Below, one piece after another: positions 34,731 to 45,701 of a stretch of 64,000 nt of DNA. The DNA lies in contig OV298644.1 of assembly GCA_923172585.1 (NCBI GenBank), positions 947,427-1,011,426 of the forward strand, read 5' to 3'. The stretch's first letter is position 1, and each line of letters starts with the position of its first letter. The DNA is from Haemophilus influenzae (lineage in GTDB: Bacteria > Pseudomonadota > Gammaproteobacteria > Enterobacterales > Pasteurellaceae). The translations under genes were made by a program, and so were the position numbers. The notes beneath the pieces are model-generated. The model was not told the origin of the DNA and ran no database searches. It worked only from the letters and a program-made list of their open reading frames with translations.

Positions 34731-35741
34731 ATGAGTGCCTTAGAAAAAAACAAATCCTTTGATCTCTTAAAACAAAATGCGATTTATTTTGTGTTATTGA
34801 TTTTGCTCGGCATCATCATTGCACAAGATCCGACATTTTTAAATTTAGTCAATTTCAGTAACATCTTAACCCAATCTTCTGTACGTTTAATTATTGCTTT
34901 AGGGGTTGCGGGTTTATTGATTACACAAGGGACTGACTTATCTGCAGGTCGTCAAGTTGGTTTGGCTGCAGTTATCTCTGCAACAATGTTGCAATCAATG
35001 GAAAATATTAACCGCGTGTTCCCTGAAATGGGACAAATACCAATTCCAGTGGTTATTCTCGCAGTTTGTGCTATCGGTGCAGTAATTGGTTTAGTGAATG
35101 GTTTAGTTATCGCTTACTTAAATGTAACTCCATTCATCGCAACCATGGGTACAATGATCATCATATATGGTTTCAACTCACTATACTATGATGCTGTAGG
35201 AGGTTCTCCAATCGCAGGTTTTAGTGAAAATTTCTCAACATTTGCTCAAGGATTCTTCCGAGTCGGCAGCTTTAAACTCTCTTACATCACGATTTATGCA
35301 GCTATTGCAGCATTATTAGTATGGATTATGTGGAACAAAACTCGTTTCGGTAAAAACGTATTTGCTATCGGTGGTAACCCAGAAGCAGCTAAAGTATCTG
35401 GTGTAAACGTTGCACGTAACTTAGTTGCAATCTATATGATTGCAGGTATGTTCTATGCCTTTGGTGGTATGCTTGAAGCGGGTCGTATCGGTTCTGCAAC
35501 TAACAACTTAGGTTTTATGTATGAATTAGATGCTATCGCCGCTTGCGTAGTGGGTGGTGTATCTTTTGCTGGTGGGGTAGGTACAGTAATTGGTGTTATC
35601 ACTGGGGTTATTATCTTTACTGTTATCAACTACGGTTTAACTTACATCGGTGTAAACCCTTACTGGCAATACATCATTAAAGGTAGCATTATCATTCTAG
35701 CGGTAGCCATTGACTCGTTAAAATATGCGAAGAAAAAATAA
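34731..35741 (+). CDS. mglC: Galactose ABC transporter permease
   Basis: The 336-residue inner-membrane protein has eight to ten hydrophobic segments and the family stretches GTDLSAGRQVGLAA and FAIGGNPEAAKVSGV. It pairs with MglA and MglB. It is 16 bases after mglA and is followed by a terminator. Confidence 0.96.
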   Translation: MSALEKNKSFDLLKQNAIYFVLLILLGIIIAQDPTFLNLVNFSNILTQSSVRLIIALGVAGLLITQGTDLSAGRQVGLAAVISATMLQSMENINRVFPEMGQIPIPVVILAVCAIGAVIGLVNGLVIAYLNVTPFIATMGTMIIIYGFNSLYYDAVGGSPIAGFSENFSTFAQGFFRVGSFKLSYITIYAAIAALLVWIMWNKTRFGKNVFAIGGNPEAAKVSGVNVARNLVAIYMIAGMFYAFGGMLEAGRIGSATNNLGFMYELDAIAACVVGGVSFAGGVGTVIGVITGVIIFTVINYGLTYIGVNPYWQYIIKGSIIILAVAIDSLKYAKKK

Positions 35742-35769
35742 AGCTGACGCAATCTTAATAAAATGAATG

Positions 35770-35799
35770 AAAAGTGGGCAAATTTGTCCACTTTTGTTT
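35770..35799 (+). terminator. mgl operon terminator
   Basis: AAAAGTGGGCAAA and TTTGTCCACTTTT form a nearly uninterrupted stem, followed by a T-rich stretch. Confidence 0.75.
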
Positions 35800-35886
35800 T
35801 ATCTATTCAATTCTGAATTAAGGATATTTATGCAATAATCGGCAAACCCTGTATAATTGCGCCACCATTTTCATAGAGAGAAAAAA

Positions 35887-36621
35887 ATGCTAATTAACTT
35901 TACACAAGTATTGCAAGACAGTTGGAATTTCTTCCGTAATCAGAAAAAAATTATGCTGCAATTTGTCGCAATTTTATTTATTGTGCAAAGTGCGAGCGCA
36001 CTTTTAAGTTTTTCAGTTAATGATGAAAATAAAAATGATGTATTAAATCTCGCCAATACAGATATCACAAGTTTTATCTTTTCAGTTGCAATCACTCAAA
36101 TTTTAACGAGCTTTATTGCAGCTTGGGGATTAACCTCAATCCATAAAATTAGCCTACAAAATTACCGCACTTTAGGTGAAACCTTCTCACTTACCTTGCG
36201 CCGTTTTGCAGGCGTAATTCTGTTAGATCTATTAATGGTTGCACCAATGTTACTTGGTCTTGGTGAAGCCTTTGCTGCATTACTCACAAAAAAATCGCCC
36301 TCTATTATGTCACTTATCGCGATGCTTGTTGGCGTTTGGTTGTTTGTCCGTTTAAATTTAACGGTAGTACATTATCTTTCTACTCAAGAGGCACTTTCGC
36401 AAACTATCCGAAAAATTTGGATGCGAGGAAATACTCGAAAAGGCGTATTGTTTATTTACACCCTACTGGTTTATTTTCTCGTGCCAATTCTTATTTTCCA
36501 ATTAAGCGCATTTTCCAATAATGCTATATTTGATATGGTAATAGGCATTTTCACCGCATTACTTAATATTTTCATGCTAGTAGTGACTTATCGTTTCTAC
36601 AGCTTATTTATGAAGGATTAA
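35887..36621 (+). CDS. yciC: YciC-family (UPF0259) membrane protein
   Basis: The 244-residue protein begins [19 protein letters not shown]; upstream in-frame codons (MRHHFHREKK) are outside the family pattern. It has about six hydrophobic helices, with a gap between the first two rich in Asn and Asp. It sits before yciB and yciA, the E. coli yciC-yciB-yciA order, and the set probably forms one unit. The biochemical role is unknown. Confidence 0.85.
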
Positions 36622-36626
36622 TTAAT

Positions 36627-37184
36627 ATGAAACAACTCCTTGACTTTATCCCTTTAATTTTATTTTTTATCACTTACAAACTCGGTGGTGTACGTGAAGC
36701 AGCTATCGTATTAGTGGTTGCAACAATTTTGCAGATCGTGATTTTAAAATGGAAATACGGCATGGTTGAAAAACAACAAAAAATTATGGCAAGTGCGGTC
36801 GTTTTTTTTGGACTTTTAACCGCTTACTTTAATGAAATCCGCTATTTGCAATGGAAAGTGACAATTATCAATGGCTTATTTGCTATTGTTTTGCTCGTCG
36901 CACAATTTCAATTTAAAACCCCATTAATCAAAAAGTTACTTGGTAAAGAGCTACAACTGCCCGAAAAGGCTTGGAATACATTGAATTTTGGTTGGGCAAT
37001 ATTCTTTATTATTTGTATGTTGGTAAATATTTATATCAGCCATAATATGTCGGAAGAGGCTTGGGTTGATTTCAAATCTTTCGGAATTATTGGTATGACA
37101 GTGATTGCAACCATTATTTCGGGAGTTTATATTTATCGTTATTTGCCTAAAGATGGCTCAAATTCAAAAGACGGAGAGAAATAA
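36627..37184 (+). CDS. yciB: Inner membrane-spanning protein YciB (septation protein A)
   Basis: The 185-residue protein has five or six hydrophobic helices. It begins [19 protein letters not shown] and contains FNFGWAIFF-like [20 protein letters not shown], typical of the IspZ/YciB family linked to cell envelope and division. Its TAA overlaps the ATG of yciA (TAATG). Confidence 0.93.
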
Positions 37185-37648
37185 TGTCTGCCAATTTTAC
37201 TGATAAAAATGGTCGCCAATCAAAAGGAGTTCTTTTACTACGAACTTTGGCGATGCCTTCTGACACCAATGCTAACGGAGATATTTTTGGTGGCTGGATT
37301 ATGTCTCAAATGGATATGGGCGGCGCGATTTTAGCGAAAGAAATCGCACACGGACGCGTGGTTACTGTTGCCGTTGAAAGTATGAATTTTATCAAACCAA
37401 TCTCTGTGGGCGATGTTGTTTGTTGCTACGGTGAATGTCTCAAAGTTGGGCGTTCTTCCATTAAAATTAAAGTAGAAGTATGGGTAAAAAAAGTGGCGAG
37501 TGAGCCAATTGGCGAACGTTATTGTGTCACCGATGCGGTATTTACTTTTGTTGCAGTTGATAATAATGGTCGCTCTCGCACGATTCCCCGTGAAAATAAC
37601 CAAGAGTTAGAAAAAGCATTAGCCTTAATTTCAGAACAACCCTTGTAA
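37184..37648 (+). CDS. yciA: Acyl-CoA thioesterase YciA
   Basis: The 154-residue hot-dog-fold enzyme hydrolyses a broad range of acyl-CoAs. MPSDTNANGDIFGGWIMSQM contains the conserved N and D/G residues of the active site. It is translationally coupled to yciB through a one-base overlap. Confidence 0.95.
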   Translation: MSANFTDKNGRQSKGVLLLRTLAMPSDTNANGDIFGGWIMSQMDMGGAILAKEIAHGRVVTVAVESMNFIKPISVGDVVCCYGECLKVGRSSIKIKVEVWVKKVASEPIGERYCVTDAVFTFVAVDNNGRSRTIPRENNQELEKALALISEQPL

Positions 37649-37664
37649 ATAAAAGGAAATCATT

Positions 37665-37961
37665 ATGTACTATGTTATTTTTGCCCAAGATATTCCCAAT
37701 ACGTTAGAAAAGCGTCTTGCCGTACGCGAGCAACACTTGGCTCGTTTAAAACAACTTCAAGCGGAAAATCGCTTACTGATAGCAGGCCCAAATCCTGCAA
37801 TTGATGATGAAAATCCGAGTGAAGCTGGTTTTACAGGTTCAACCGTTATTGCTCAATTTGAAAATCTACAAGCGGCAAAAGACTGGGCTGCACAAGATCC
37901 TTATGTAGAAGCTGGCGTATATGCGGATGTTATTGTAAAGCCGTTTAAAAAAGTCTTTTAA
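37665..37961 (+). CDS. yciI: YciI-family protein
   Basis: The 98-residue protein has the ferredoxin-like YciI fold, with the conserved His ([11 protein letters not shown]) and the late [12 protein letters not shown] stretch. It follows yciA by 16 bases, with AAGGAA upstream. The enzymatic role is unsettled in the family. Confidence 0.92.
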   Translation: MYYVIFAQDIPNTLEKRLAVREQHLARLKQLQAENRLLIAGPNPAIDDENPSEAGFTGSTVIAQFENLQAAKDWAAQDPYVEAGVYADVIVKPFKKVF

Positions 37962-37976
37962 TTTAAATAACGTAAT

Positions 37977-39758
37977 ATGAAAAAAGTCGCCTTAATTTCT
38001 CTCTGTATTTTTACCGCACTTTCTGCTTTTGCCGATTTGCCTAATACGGCAACAGCATCAATCAATCTTGAGCAAGAGAAACAAAACTGGGCGTCAATAC
38101 AGCATCAAGACTACTTAAAACGTCTAAAACAACGTGAAGTCTTTTTGCAAGTTGAAGGTTTGTTAAAAAGTGCGGTAAAAAAACAGCAATTTTCTGAAGC
38201 GACTCAAAATATCACAAAAAACTTAATAGACTCATTGCAAGGCTACCCTTTGCAATATGATCTGCTTGCTCGATTTTGGGAGACAAAAATCGCCTTTTTG
38301 CAGAATGATGATATTCAAGGAAAACAACAAGCAATAAATGAACTCAATGCGTTAGTGCAACAAAATTACCCTTTTGTGACACCAGCATTTCAAGCCTTAT
38401 TACAAAAACTATCCACGTTAAACGAACAACAAACATCAGCAACTTCAGATAATGCTAAAGAAAATAACAGGGTTCAAAAAGAACAAAATCAAGTAGAAAA
38501 TCCTAAACAACTTGCTGAAATTGTAAGAAAAAGTGATCCTAACACTTTAGATAAAACCGTATTAATTGATGCTTTCCCACGTTATCTTAAAACGCTACCT
38601 GAACAAATGAATAACCTAAGTTTTGAATCCTATCAAAAATGGGCAAATACTTGGCAACTCTCAGAAGATGAAATTAAACAGTGGAAAATAGCCTTTTTAA
38701 ATCGCTTTTTTGATAATGAAAACACTGATTTTCAAAAATGGCGTGATGAACAAATCCGACAATTACAGACTGATAATTTAACCGAACGCCGTTTACGAAT
38801 GGCTATTTGGCAAAAAACTGAATTAACCTCTTGGCTAAATTTGCTTTCTGCCGAATCAAAAAGTAAGCAAGAATGGCGTTATTGGGAAGCTAAACAAGAT
38901 ATATTAAAAAATACCAAAAAACTGACCGCACTTTCAAAAGAGCGTGGCTTTTATCCAATGTTAGCGGCTACACAATTAAAACAAGCATATCAACTGAATG
39001 TCCCTATTGCGTCAAGTTTTACTCAAGCTGAACAACTTCCTTTTAAGCAAATTTTCGCTATGATTAGAGAATTAAGAGAACTTGGACGAAATGGTTTAGC
39101 AAAACAACGTTGGCGAATTTTACTTGATAATGTTGATTTTACAACTCAGCTAAAACTTTCTGAATATGCCAAAAATCAGCAATGGTTTGAATTAGCTGTT
39201 GATGCTTCTATTGTGGCAAAAGCGTGGGATTACCTGTCTCTTCGTCTGCCAAATGCTTATTCTGAATACTTCAATGCTGCATTACAGAATTTGAATATCA
39301 GCAAAACTTTTGCTATGGCAATCGCTCGTCAAGAAAGTGCTTGGAATCCAATGGCACAATCTTCAGCAAATGCTCGAGGCTTAATGCAGCTTTTGCCAAG
39401 CACGGCAAAATTGACTGCAGAGAATAATCAACTACCTTATCAAGGCGAACAAGATTTATTCAAACCATTGAATAATATTTTGCTAGGTACCGCACATCTT
39501 AATGAACTCAATGGAAAATATCCTAATAATCGAATATTGATTGCAGCCGCTTACAATGCGGGGGCAAATCGAGTAGAAAAATGGTTAAGTCGTGCGAGTG
39601 GAAAATTAGCATTAGATGAATTTGTTGCATCTATTCCTTTTTATGAAACTCGTGGTTATGTGCAAAATGTAGTCGCTTATGATTTTTACTATCAAATTTT
39701 GCAAAATAAAGAAAACCCACAAATCTTTAGCCAAGAAGAATTGAATCGGCTATACTAA
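37977..39758 (+). CDS. slt: Soluble lytic murein transglycosylase
   Basis: The 593-residue periplasmic enzyme has a signal peptide (MKKVALISLCIFTALSAFA), a long helical superhelix, and a C-terminal lysozyme-like domain. The catalytic Glu lies in AIARQESAWNP, followed by GLMQLLPSTA and AYNAGANRV. It cleaves peptidoglycan to 1,6-anhydro products. It lies directly ahead of trpR, as in E. coli. Confidence 0.95.
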   Translation: MKKVALISLCIFTALSAFADLPNTATASINLEQEKQNWASIQHQDYLKRLKQREVFLQVEGLLKSAVKKQQFSEATQNITKNLIDSLQGYPLQYDLLARFWETKIAFLQNDDIQGKQQAINELNALVQQNYPFVTPAFQALLQKLSTLNEQQTSATSDNAKENNRVQKEQNQVENPKQLAEIVRKSDPNTLDKTVLIDAFPRYLKTLPEQMNNLSFESYQKWANTWQLSEDEIKQWKIAFLNRFFDNENTDFQKWRDEQIRQLQTDNLTERRLRMAIWQKTELTSWLNLLSAESKSKQEWRYWEAKQDILKNTKKLTALSKERGFYPMLAATQLKQAYQLNVPIASSFTQAEQLPFKQIFAMIRELRELGRNGLAKQRWRILLDNVDFTTQLKLSEYAKNQQWFELAVDASIVAKAWDYLSLRLPNAYSEYFNAALQNLNISKTFAMAIARQESAWNPMAQSSANARGLMQLLPSTAKLTAENNQLPYQGEQDLFKPLNNILLGTAHLNELNGKYPNNRILIAAAYNAGANRVEKWLSRASGKLALDEFVASIPFYETRGYVQNVVAYDFYYQILQNKENPQIFSQEELNRLY

Positions 39759-39795
39759 ATGCACTAGTTTAATAGTGTGAAATGGGAGCGTAATT

Positions 39796-40101
39796 ATGTA
39801 TATCAGCCGTAATTTAGAGCAATGGAATGCATTTCTTCAAATGCTAAAAATCGCCTTTGAAGAAAACAAAGCACAGGAATTTCTAACTTTATTATTAACT
39901 GCAGACGAACGAGATGCTGTAGGATTACGCTTGCAGATTGTCTCTCAGCTGATTGATAAAAATATGCCTCAGCGTGAAATTCAACAAAATCTGAATACAA
40001 GTGCCGCAACAATCACTCGAGGTTCCAATATGATTAAAACGATGGATCCTGATTTTATGCAATGGATGAAACAACATCTTGATCTCATTGAAAAAAACTA
40101 A
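39796..40101 (+). CDS. trpR: Trp operon repressor
   Basis: The 101-residue all-helical repressor uses tryptophan as co-repressor. TADERDAVGLRLQIVSQLI and the DNA-reading MPQREIQQNLNTSAATITRG are diagnostic. Its 3' end overlaps a possible TTG start of mtgA at 40088. Confidence 0.95.
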   Translation: MYISRNLEQWNAFLQMLKIAFEENKAQEFLTLLLTADERDAVGLRLQIVSQLIDKNMPQREIQQNLNTSAATITRGSNMIKTMDPDFMQWMKQHLDLIEKN

Positions 40102-40140
40102 GCGAATTTTTACCGCACTTTCTCACTTATTTAGTCCTAA

Positions 40141-40827
40141 ATGGTGGAAAAAAACTGGCAGCGAGTTGTCTTTTGTTTTTTTTTCGCCGTTTTTGCTTTG
40201 TTGCTGATTTTTCGCTTTGTACCTATTCCATTTTCCGCTTATATGGTACAACAAAAAATCGCTAATCTTTTACAAGGTGATTTTCGATATCAAATCCAAT
40301 ATAACTGGGTTAGCCTAGAAAATATCTCTCCAAACATTCAATTAGCTGTGATTTCATCAGAAGATCAGCGTTTTCCTGAACATTTAGGCTTTGATTTTGA
40401 GGCTATCCAACGAGCAGTTCGGTATAACGAAAAATCTAACAAAGGAATCCGAGGGGCATCAACTATTTCCCAGCAAACTGCTAAAAACTTAATGCTTTGG
40501 CACGGACAAAATTGGCTACGAAAAGGTTTAGAAGTTCCAGCGACTATGTTGCTTGAGCTGACTTGGTCGAAAAAACGTATTTTAGAAGTGTATTTAAATA
40601 TTGCGGAATTTGGAAACGGCATTTTTGGTGTGGAAGCGGCAAGTCGCTATTACTTTAAAAAATCAGCTAAAAATTTATCTCAAAATGAAGCCGCACTTTT
40701 AGCTGCAGTATTGCCTAATCCGATCATTTATAAAGTAAATAAGCCAAGCTTATTAGTTCGTAAAAAACAAGCTTGGATTTTGAGACAAATGGGAAATTTA
40801 GGCACTGAATACTTGAGCGATTTATAA
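40141..40827 (+). CDS. mtgA: Monofunctional peptidoglycan transglycosylase, N-terminus uncertain
   Basis: The 228-residue frame has one N-terminal transmembrane helix and a glycosyltransferase 51 domain with [17 protein letters not shown] and [12 protein letters not shown]. It polymerises lipid II outside the inner membrane. The start is doubtful. The ATG has no good ribosome binding site, and an upstream frame from TTG 40088 ([22 protein letters not shown]) reads like the usual N-terminus. That frame would join this one with one extra A in the A7 tract at 40148-40154. Confidence 0.85.
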   Translation: MVEKNWQRVVFCFFFAVFALLLIFRFVPIPFSAYMVQQKIANLLQGDFRYQIQYNWVSLENISPNIQLAVISSEDQRFPEHLGFDFEAIQRAVRYNEKSNKGIRGASTISQQTAKNLMLWHGQNWLRKGLEVPATMLLELTWSKKRILEVYLNIAEFGNGIFGVEAASRYYFKKSAKNLSQNEAALLAAVLPNPIIYKVNKPSLLVRKKQAWILRQMGNLGTEYLSDL

Positions 40828-40890
40828 AAAATGCAATCGAATTTCTAAAGTACAACAAACTAAAAAATATTTACTTAATACACAACATAA

Positions 40891-40918
40891 AAAAACGAGT
40901 CTAAGACTCGTTTTTTAT
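40891..40918. terminator. Bidirectional terminator between mtgA and frdD
   Basis: AAAAACGAGTC and GACTCGTTTTT form an 11-base stem around a 3-4 base loop, with A and T tracts on both sides. It separates two convergent genes. Confidence 0.85.
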
Positions 40919-40932
40919 TTATAGCATTTTTA

Positions 40933-41277
40933 TTACAGGTTTATTACCGCAAATAATACCCAAACGGTATAAATTGTGGCTAAACCGTAAAAGATAAATC
41001 CACCAGCTGGCACATGCACTTTAAGATCGTGCATACCGTGATGAATACGGTGTAAACCACACCACATTGGGAAAATAGTAAGCACTAAAATAACTAATTT
41101 ACCAATCCAAGAATAAGCAAAAGTAATTAAATTATGCACATCGACTAAACCAAATGGTAATAACAAACCGATGATTAGAATAACGACAGGAAGGAAAATT
41201 GCACTCACTGTGCCGCCTGCACCAAACATTAACCATACTGGCGGTTCGCCGGAGCGTTTTGGATTTTGATCAACCAT
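40933..41277 (-). CDS. frdD: Fumarate reductase membrane subunit D
   Basis: The 114-residue protein has three hydrophobic helices and the [17 protein letters not shown] segment typical of FrdD. With FrdC it anchors FrdAB to the inner membrane and handles menaquinol. It is the last gene of frdABCD. Confidence 0.96.
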   Translation of the reverse strand: MVDQNPKRSGEPPVWLMFGAGGTVSAIFLPVVILIIGLLLPFGLVDVHNLITFAYSWIGKLVILVLTIFPMWCGLHRIHHGMHDLKVHVPAGGFIFYGLATIYTVWVLFAVINL

Positions 41278-41289
41278 TTTTTCTCTCCC

Positions 41290-41700
41290 TTAAATATAAA
41301 CTAAAACTAACGCAATCACGCTAACTAACGCGGTTACCGCCCAAAGTGCATTTCTTACAACTGTGTGTGGTAAGCGTTCATTTTTCACAATGATATTCAT
41401 CACTTTTGGTGTCATTAAGAAATATGTCACCGTATGATAAAGCGTTGCGATAAGCGTAATAATATTTAAGAACACCACAATAGGGTTTCTTAAAAACTCA
41501 ATAAAGCTCAAGATGCCTAAGCCTGGCATTGGATTGCTTGCAAGGCAAAGAACACCATAAAGCAATACAATACAAAACCATACAGCAAAGACTGAAGTCG
41601 CTTCACGTAGCATATAAGCTTTGTAGAAGTCCAATTTTTGCCACCAAGTCGCTGTCATTGGACGAACATATTTTTTACGTTTACTCACTGTTACTGACAT
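41290..41700 (-). CDS. frdC: Fumarate reductase membrane subunit C
   Basis: The 136-residue protein has three transmembrane helices and KYVRPMTATWWQKLDFYKAY, the conserved FrdC N-terminal stretch. The ATG lies immediately after AAGGA, which is unusually close. A GTG four codons later (giving 132 residues) has better spacing and may be the real start. Confidence 0.95.
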   Translation of the reverse strand: MSVTVSKRKKYVRPMTATWWQKLDFYKAYMLREATSVFAVWFCIVLLYGVLCLASNPMPGLGILSFIEFLRNPIVVFLNIITLIATLYHTVTYFLMTPKVMNIIVKNERLPHTVVRNALWAVTALVSVIALVLVYI

Positions 41701-41710
41701 TCCTTCCCCC

Positions 41711-42481
41711 TTAGCCTTTTGGTTTTAGCATAGAGATAACATAATCTTTGGCACTTTCCACTTTTCCTTGGTTAATTGCAGAAGCAGGATCCACATGTTT
41801 TGGACAAACTTCTGAGCAATAGCCAACGAAAGTACAACTCCAAACCCCGTTTTTACCATTTAATAATGACATACGTTTTGCTTTACCATGGTCACGGTTA
41901 TCAAGGTTGTAACGGTGTGCCATTGTAATAGCTGCAGGGCCTAAGAATTCAGGATTTAAACCAAATTGAGGGCAAGCGGCATAGCATAAACCACAGTTGA
42001 TACACATTGAGAATTGACGATATTTCTCAAGCTGTGCTGGCGTTTGTTTAGTACGGCTAACTTGCAATTCTTTCGATGGATGTGGTTTACCATCTAATGC
42101 TGGTGCTTCGTTACCAATAATATAAGGCTTAATTGCCTCTAAACTTTCGATAAAGTGGCTTAAATCAACCACTAAGTCGCGTTCAATAGGGAAGTTTGCT
42201 AATGGCTCGATACGCATATGGCCGCTGTAATCACGTAAGAAAGTTTTACAAGCCAATTTTGGTTTGTTATTTACCATCATCCCGCAAGAACCGCAGATCG
42301 CCATACGGCAAGACCAACGATAAGAAAGAGATGGTTCAAGTTTATCCTTAATATAGCCTAACGCATCAAGCAATGAAGTTTGATTATCATAAGGTACTTG
42401 ATAGGTGCTTAAATGTGGCTCTTGATCGATTTCAGGATTGTAGCGTAATACTTCAACATTCATTACTGGTGAATTAGCCAT
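41711..42481 (-). CDS. frdB: Fumarate reductase iron-sulfur subunit
   Basis: The 256-residue subunit carries three iron-sulfur clusters. The first uses [13 protein letters not shown] and a later Cys, and the others use [12 protein letters not shown] and [17 protein letters not shown]. The chosen ATG overlaps the frdA stop by 8 bases; upstream in-frame codons belong to frdA in another frame. It passes electrons from menaquinol to the FrdA flavin. Confidence 0.97.
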   Translation of the reverse strand: MANSPVMNVEVLRYNPEIDQEPHLSTYQVPYDNQTSLLDALGYIKDKLEPSLSYRWSCRMAICGSCGMMVNNKPKLACKTFLRDYSGHMRIEPLANFPIERDLVVDLSHFIESLEAIKPYIIGNEAPALDGKPHPSKELQVSRTKQTPAQLEKYRQFSMCINCGLCYAACPQFGLNPEFLGPAAITMAHRYNLDNRDHGKAKRMSLLNGKNGVWSCTFVGYCSEVCPKHVDPASAINQGKVESAKDYVISMLKPKG

Positions 42482-44273
42482 TTGCTTGCTCCTTAGCTTT
42501 CGCAGCTGCTTCTTGAGCTTCTGCTTCCGCACCGTAAACACGTTTTGCAGGTTGAGATTTAGTAATTTTCACCGGGCTGTATTCAATGCGCGGCGCACCA
42601 TTCTCACTGTAGAAAGCAAGTGTGTGTTTTAAATAATTTACATCGTCACGTTCTGTGTAATCTAAGCGTTGGTGAGCACCACGAGATTCTTTACGTTCAA
42701 TCGCTGAATTTGCAATAGATTGTGCAACATCTAGGATATACCCCAACTCAACGGTGTAAAGTACATCTGTATTGAACACGCTTGAATTATCTGATACGCG
42801 AATACGTTTGTAACGTTCTTTTAACTCTGCAATTTTATCTACTGCTTTTTGCATACTTGCTTGGTCACGGTAAATACCACAACCTTCTTCCATCACGGTA
42901 CCCATTTCATCACGGATTTCAGACCAAGATTCATTACCTTCTTGTTTGTGAAGAGCTTCTAAACGAGCAACAACGTCTTTTGCTTGAGCATCAACCGCAC
43001 TTTGATTTACCGATTGAGCCTCAACTGCACGTTGTGCCGCATATTCCCCTGCAATACGACCTAATACAACAAGTTCAGCTAAAGAGTTAGATCCTAAACG
43101 GTTTGCGCCGTGTAAACCTGAAGATGCGCATTCTCCTACAGCAAATAAACCTTTGATACGTGTTTCGCTGTTAAAATCAACTTCAATGCCGCCCATTGTA
43201 TAGTGAACAACTGGACGAACTGGAATTGGTTCATTTACTGGATTTACACCTTCATAAGCACTTGCTAATTCACAAATGAATGGCAGACGCTCATGTAAAT
43301 ATTTTTCACCAAGATGACGTAAATCTAAATGCACCACATCTACGCCTTTCGCGGTTTTTAAGGTATTACCTTTTTTCCATTCTTGCCAGAATGCTTGAGA
43401 AACTTTATCACGAGGGCCAAGTTCCATATATTTATTTTGCGGTTTGCCAATTGGCGTTTCAGGACCTAGGCCGTAATCTTGAAGATAACGGTAGCCATCT
43501 TTATTCACTAAGATACCGCCTTCGCCACGACAACCTTCAGTCATTAAAATACCCGTATTAGGTAAGCCTGTTGGATGATATTGAACAAACTCCATATCAC
43601 GAAGTGGTACACCGTGACGATATGCCATAGATAAGCCGTCACCTGTTACAATGCCGCCATTGGTATTAAATTTAAATGCACGACAACCACCACCAGTTGC
43701 GATAACAACCGCATTGGCATTAATTTGAACAAGTGATCCTTCCATCATATTCATTGCAACCATACCACGAGCATGGCCATCATCAACAAGAATATCTAAT
43801 ACGAAGTGTTCATCAAAACGTTGGATTTGTGGATATTGAATAGAAGTTTGAAAAAGTGTGTGTAATAAGTGGAAACCTGTTTTATCAGCAGCGAACCAAG
43901 TGCGCTCAATTTTCATTCCACCGAAACGACGTACGTTTACATCGCCATCAGCTTTACGGCTCCAAGGACATCCCCAACGTTCTAATTGAGTCATTTCTAC
44001 AGGGGAATGTTGCACGAAATATTCCACTACATCCTGCTCACAAAGCCAGTCCCCACCAGCAACGGTATCTTGGAAGTGTTTATCGTAAGAATCTTCTTCT
44101 TTGATAACTGCCGCTGCGCCACCTTCTGCTGCTACAGTATGGCTACGCATCGGGTATACTTTAGAAACTAATGCAATTTTTAAGTTAGGATTTGCTTCTG
44201 CTGCGGCAATCGCTGCACGTAAACCACCGCCACCAGCACCAACAATCGCAATATCGACATTAACTGTTTGCAC
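42474..44273 (-). CDS. frdA: Fumarate reductase flavoprotein subunit
   Basis: The 599-residue catalytic subunit has the FAD-binding [10 protein letters not shown] at about residues 12-21. The His that binds FAD covalently is in [11 protein letters not shown] (His45). The substrate-site HPTGLP and [10 protein letters not shown] are also present. The GTG start is preferred because GGAGG lies six bases upstream; the TTG four codons earlier overlaps that site. The enzyme is the terminal reductase of anaerobic fumarate respiration. A candidate FNR site lies upstream. Confidence 0.96.
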   Translation of the reverse strand: MQTVNVDIAIVGAGGGGLRAAIAAAEANPNLKIALVSKVYPMRSHTVAAEGGAAAVIKEEDSYDKHFQDTVAGGDWLCEQDVVEYFVQHSPVEMTQLERWGCPWSRKADGDVNVRRFGGMKIERTWFAADKTGFHLLHTLFQTSIQYPQIQRFDEHFVLDILVDDGHARGMVAMNMMEGSLVQINANAVVIATGGGCRAFKFNTNGGIVTGDGLSMAYRHGVPLRDMEFVQYHPTGLPNTGILMTEGCRGEGGILVNKDGYRYLQDYGLGPETPIGKPQNKYMELGPRDKVSQAFWQEWKKGNTLKTAKGVDVVHLDLRHLGEKYLHERLPFICELASAYEGVNPVNEPIPVRPVVHYTMGGIEVDFNSETRIKGLFAVGECASSGLHGANRLGSNSLAELVVLGRIAGEYAAQRAVEAQSVNQSAVDAQAKDVVARLEALHKQEGNESWSEIRDEMGTVMEEGCGIYRDQASMQKAVDKIAELKERYKRIRVSDNSSVFNTDVLYTVELGYILDVAQSIANSAIERKESRGAHQRLDYTERDDVNYLKHTLAFYSENGAPRIEYSPVKITKSQPAKRVYGAEAEAQEAAAKAKEQANG

Positions 44274-44401
44274 GATATCCTCCAATCAATAGAAAGTAAA
44301 AATAAATCCCCTAAAAGGGTAATATTGTGTGGGCATTGTGCCATTTTTTGTTACAAATTAATAACGTTTTTTATGTCTAAAGATGGAAAAGATCGTATTT
44401 T

Positions 44402-44415
44402 GTGATCTACCTCAA
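44402..44415. promoter_or_regulatory. Candidate FNR site between frdA and epmA
   Basis: GTGAT-CTAC-CTCAA matches TTGAT-N4-ATCAA in 8 of 10 positions. It lies about 130 bases upstream of frdA. Anaerobic induction of frd by FNR is known in relatives, but the site was called by eye. Confidence 0.4.
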
Positions 44416-44483
44416 AAAAGCTAAGATTGAGTTGAGAGTAGCTCTCGTTTACAATGTGCAAAATTTTTAAAACAGGATTAAAA

Positions 44484-45454
44484 ATGACCGCACTTAATCA
44501 TTGGCAACCTTCTGCTGATATAAAAATCTTCTTAAACGGGCAAAAATTATTGCTGAAATTCGTCAATTTTTTACAGAGCGCGGTTTGCTTGAAGTAGAGA
44601 CCCCTGTTCTAAGTGAATTTGGCGTCACTGATTTACATCTCTCCACCTTTAGCACGGAATTTCTCGCGCCTTTCGGTGAACAATCCAAAACACTTTGGCT
44701 TTCTACAAGCCCTGAATATCATATGAAACGCTTGCTTGCTGCAGGCAGTGGGCCGATATTCCAAATCAGTAAAGTGTTTCGCAATGAAGAAGCTGGAAAT
44801 CGCCATAATCCAGAATTCACTATGTTGGAATGGTATCGACCGCACTTTCATATGCATCGTTTAATTAATGAAGTAGATGATTTGCTCCAACAAATTTTAG
44901 ATTGTCCACCTGCAGAAAGTTTAAGCTACCAATTTGTTTTCCAAGAATATGTAGGCTTAGATCCCTTGTCAGCAGAACGTTCAGAATTAATTGAAGCAGC
45001 ACGTAAACATAATTTTATGGCTGAAGATAATGAAGATCGCGATACGTTATTACAGTTTTTATTTAGTGAAGTCGTTGAGCCTCAAATTGGAAAAGAACGA
45101 CCTATTGCCGTGTATCATTTCCCTTCAACACAAGCAGCTCTAGCACAAGTAAGCCCAGAAGATCAGCGGGTAGCAGAACGCTTTGAGTTCTATTATAAAG
45201 GTTTAGAATTAGCCAATGGTTTTCACGAACTTGCCGATGCGCAAGAACAACGTCATCGCTTTGAATTAGATAATCAACAAAGACAAAAATGTGAATTGCC
45301 TACTCGAGAAATTGATGAACGCTTTCTTGCTGCCTTAGAAGCGGGTATGCCAGATGCTTCAGGTGTCGCATTAGGAATAGATCGTTTAATGATGATCGCT
45401 TTAGATTGTGAAAAAATTAATGACGTCATTTCTTTTGCTATGGACAATGCTTAA
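44484..45454 (+). pseudogene. epmA: Elongation factor P beta-lysyltransferase, frameshifted near its start
   Basis: The ATG frame reads [14 protein letters not shown] and then hits a stop within 40 codons. Adding one A to the A5 tract at 44522-44526 gives a continuous frame: ...[19 protein letters not shown], running on to [12 protein letters not shown] and the C-terminus (about 323 residues). The downstream frame is intact, with class II synthetase motifs [14 protein letters not shown] and [13 protein letters not shown]. EpmA (GenX/PoxA) attaches beta-lysine to EF-P and is divergent from frdA, as in E. coli. Without correction, only a TTG at 44585 could start a 289-residue product. Confidence 0.88.
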
Positions 45455-45701
45455 AGGTAAAAGTGCGGTAAAAATTATCATCATTTTTATTTAATGGGTG
45501 ATCCATAATGGCAATTTTATATTCATTGATAGCCCGCCTAATATTTCTTTTTGATAATTAACAATATTCGCTTCTTTTAAGGGGGAATAAATTCTGAGAT
45601 CGAAATTAGGTACAGTGATCACAAGGCTCATCATTATGAAAAAAAGAAAACCAAAACATAAGAAATGTTTGGATAGTGAGTTGATTTAAATTGAAAAAAT
45701 A

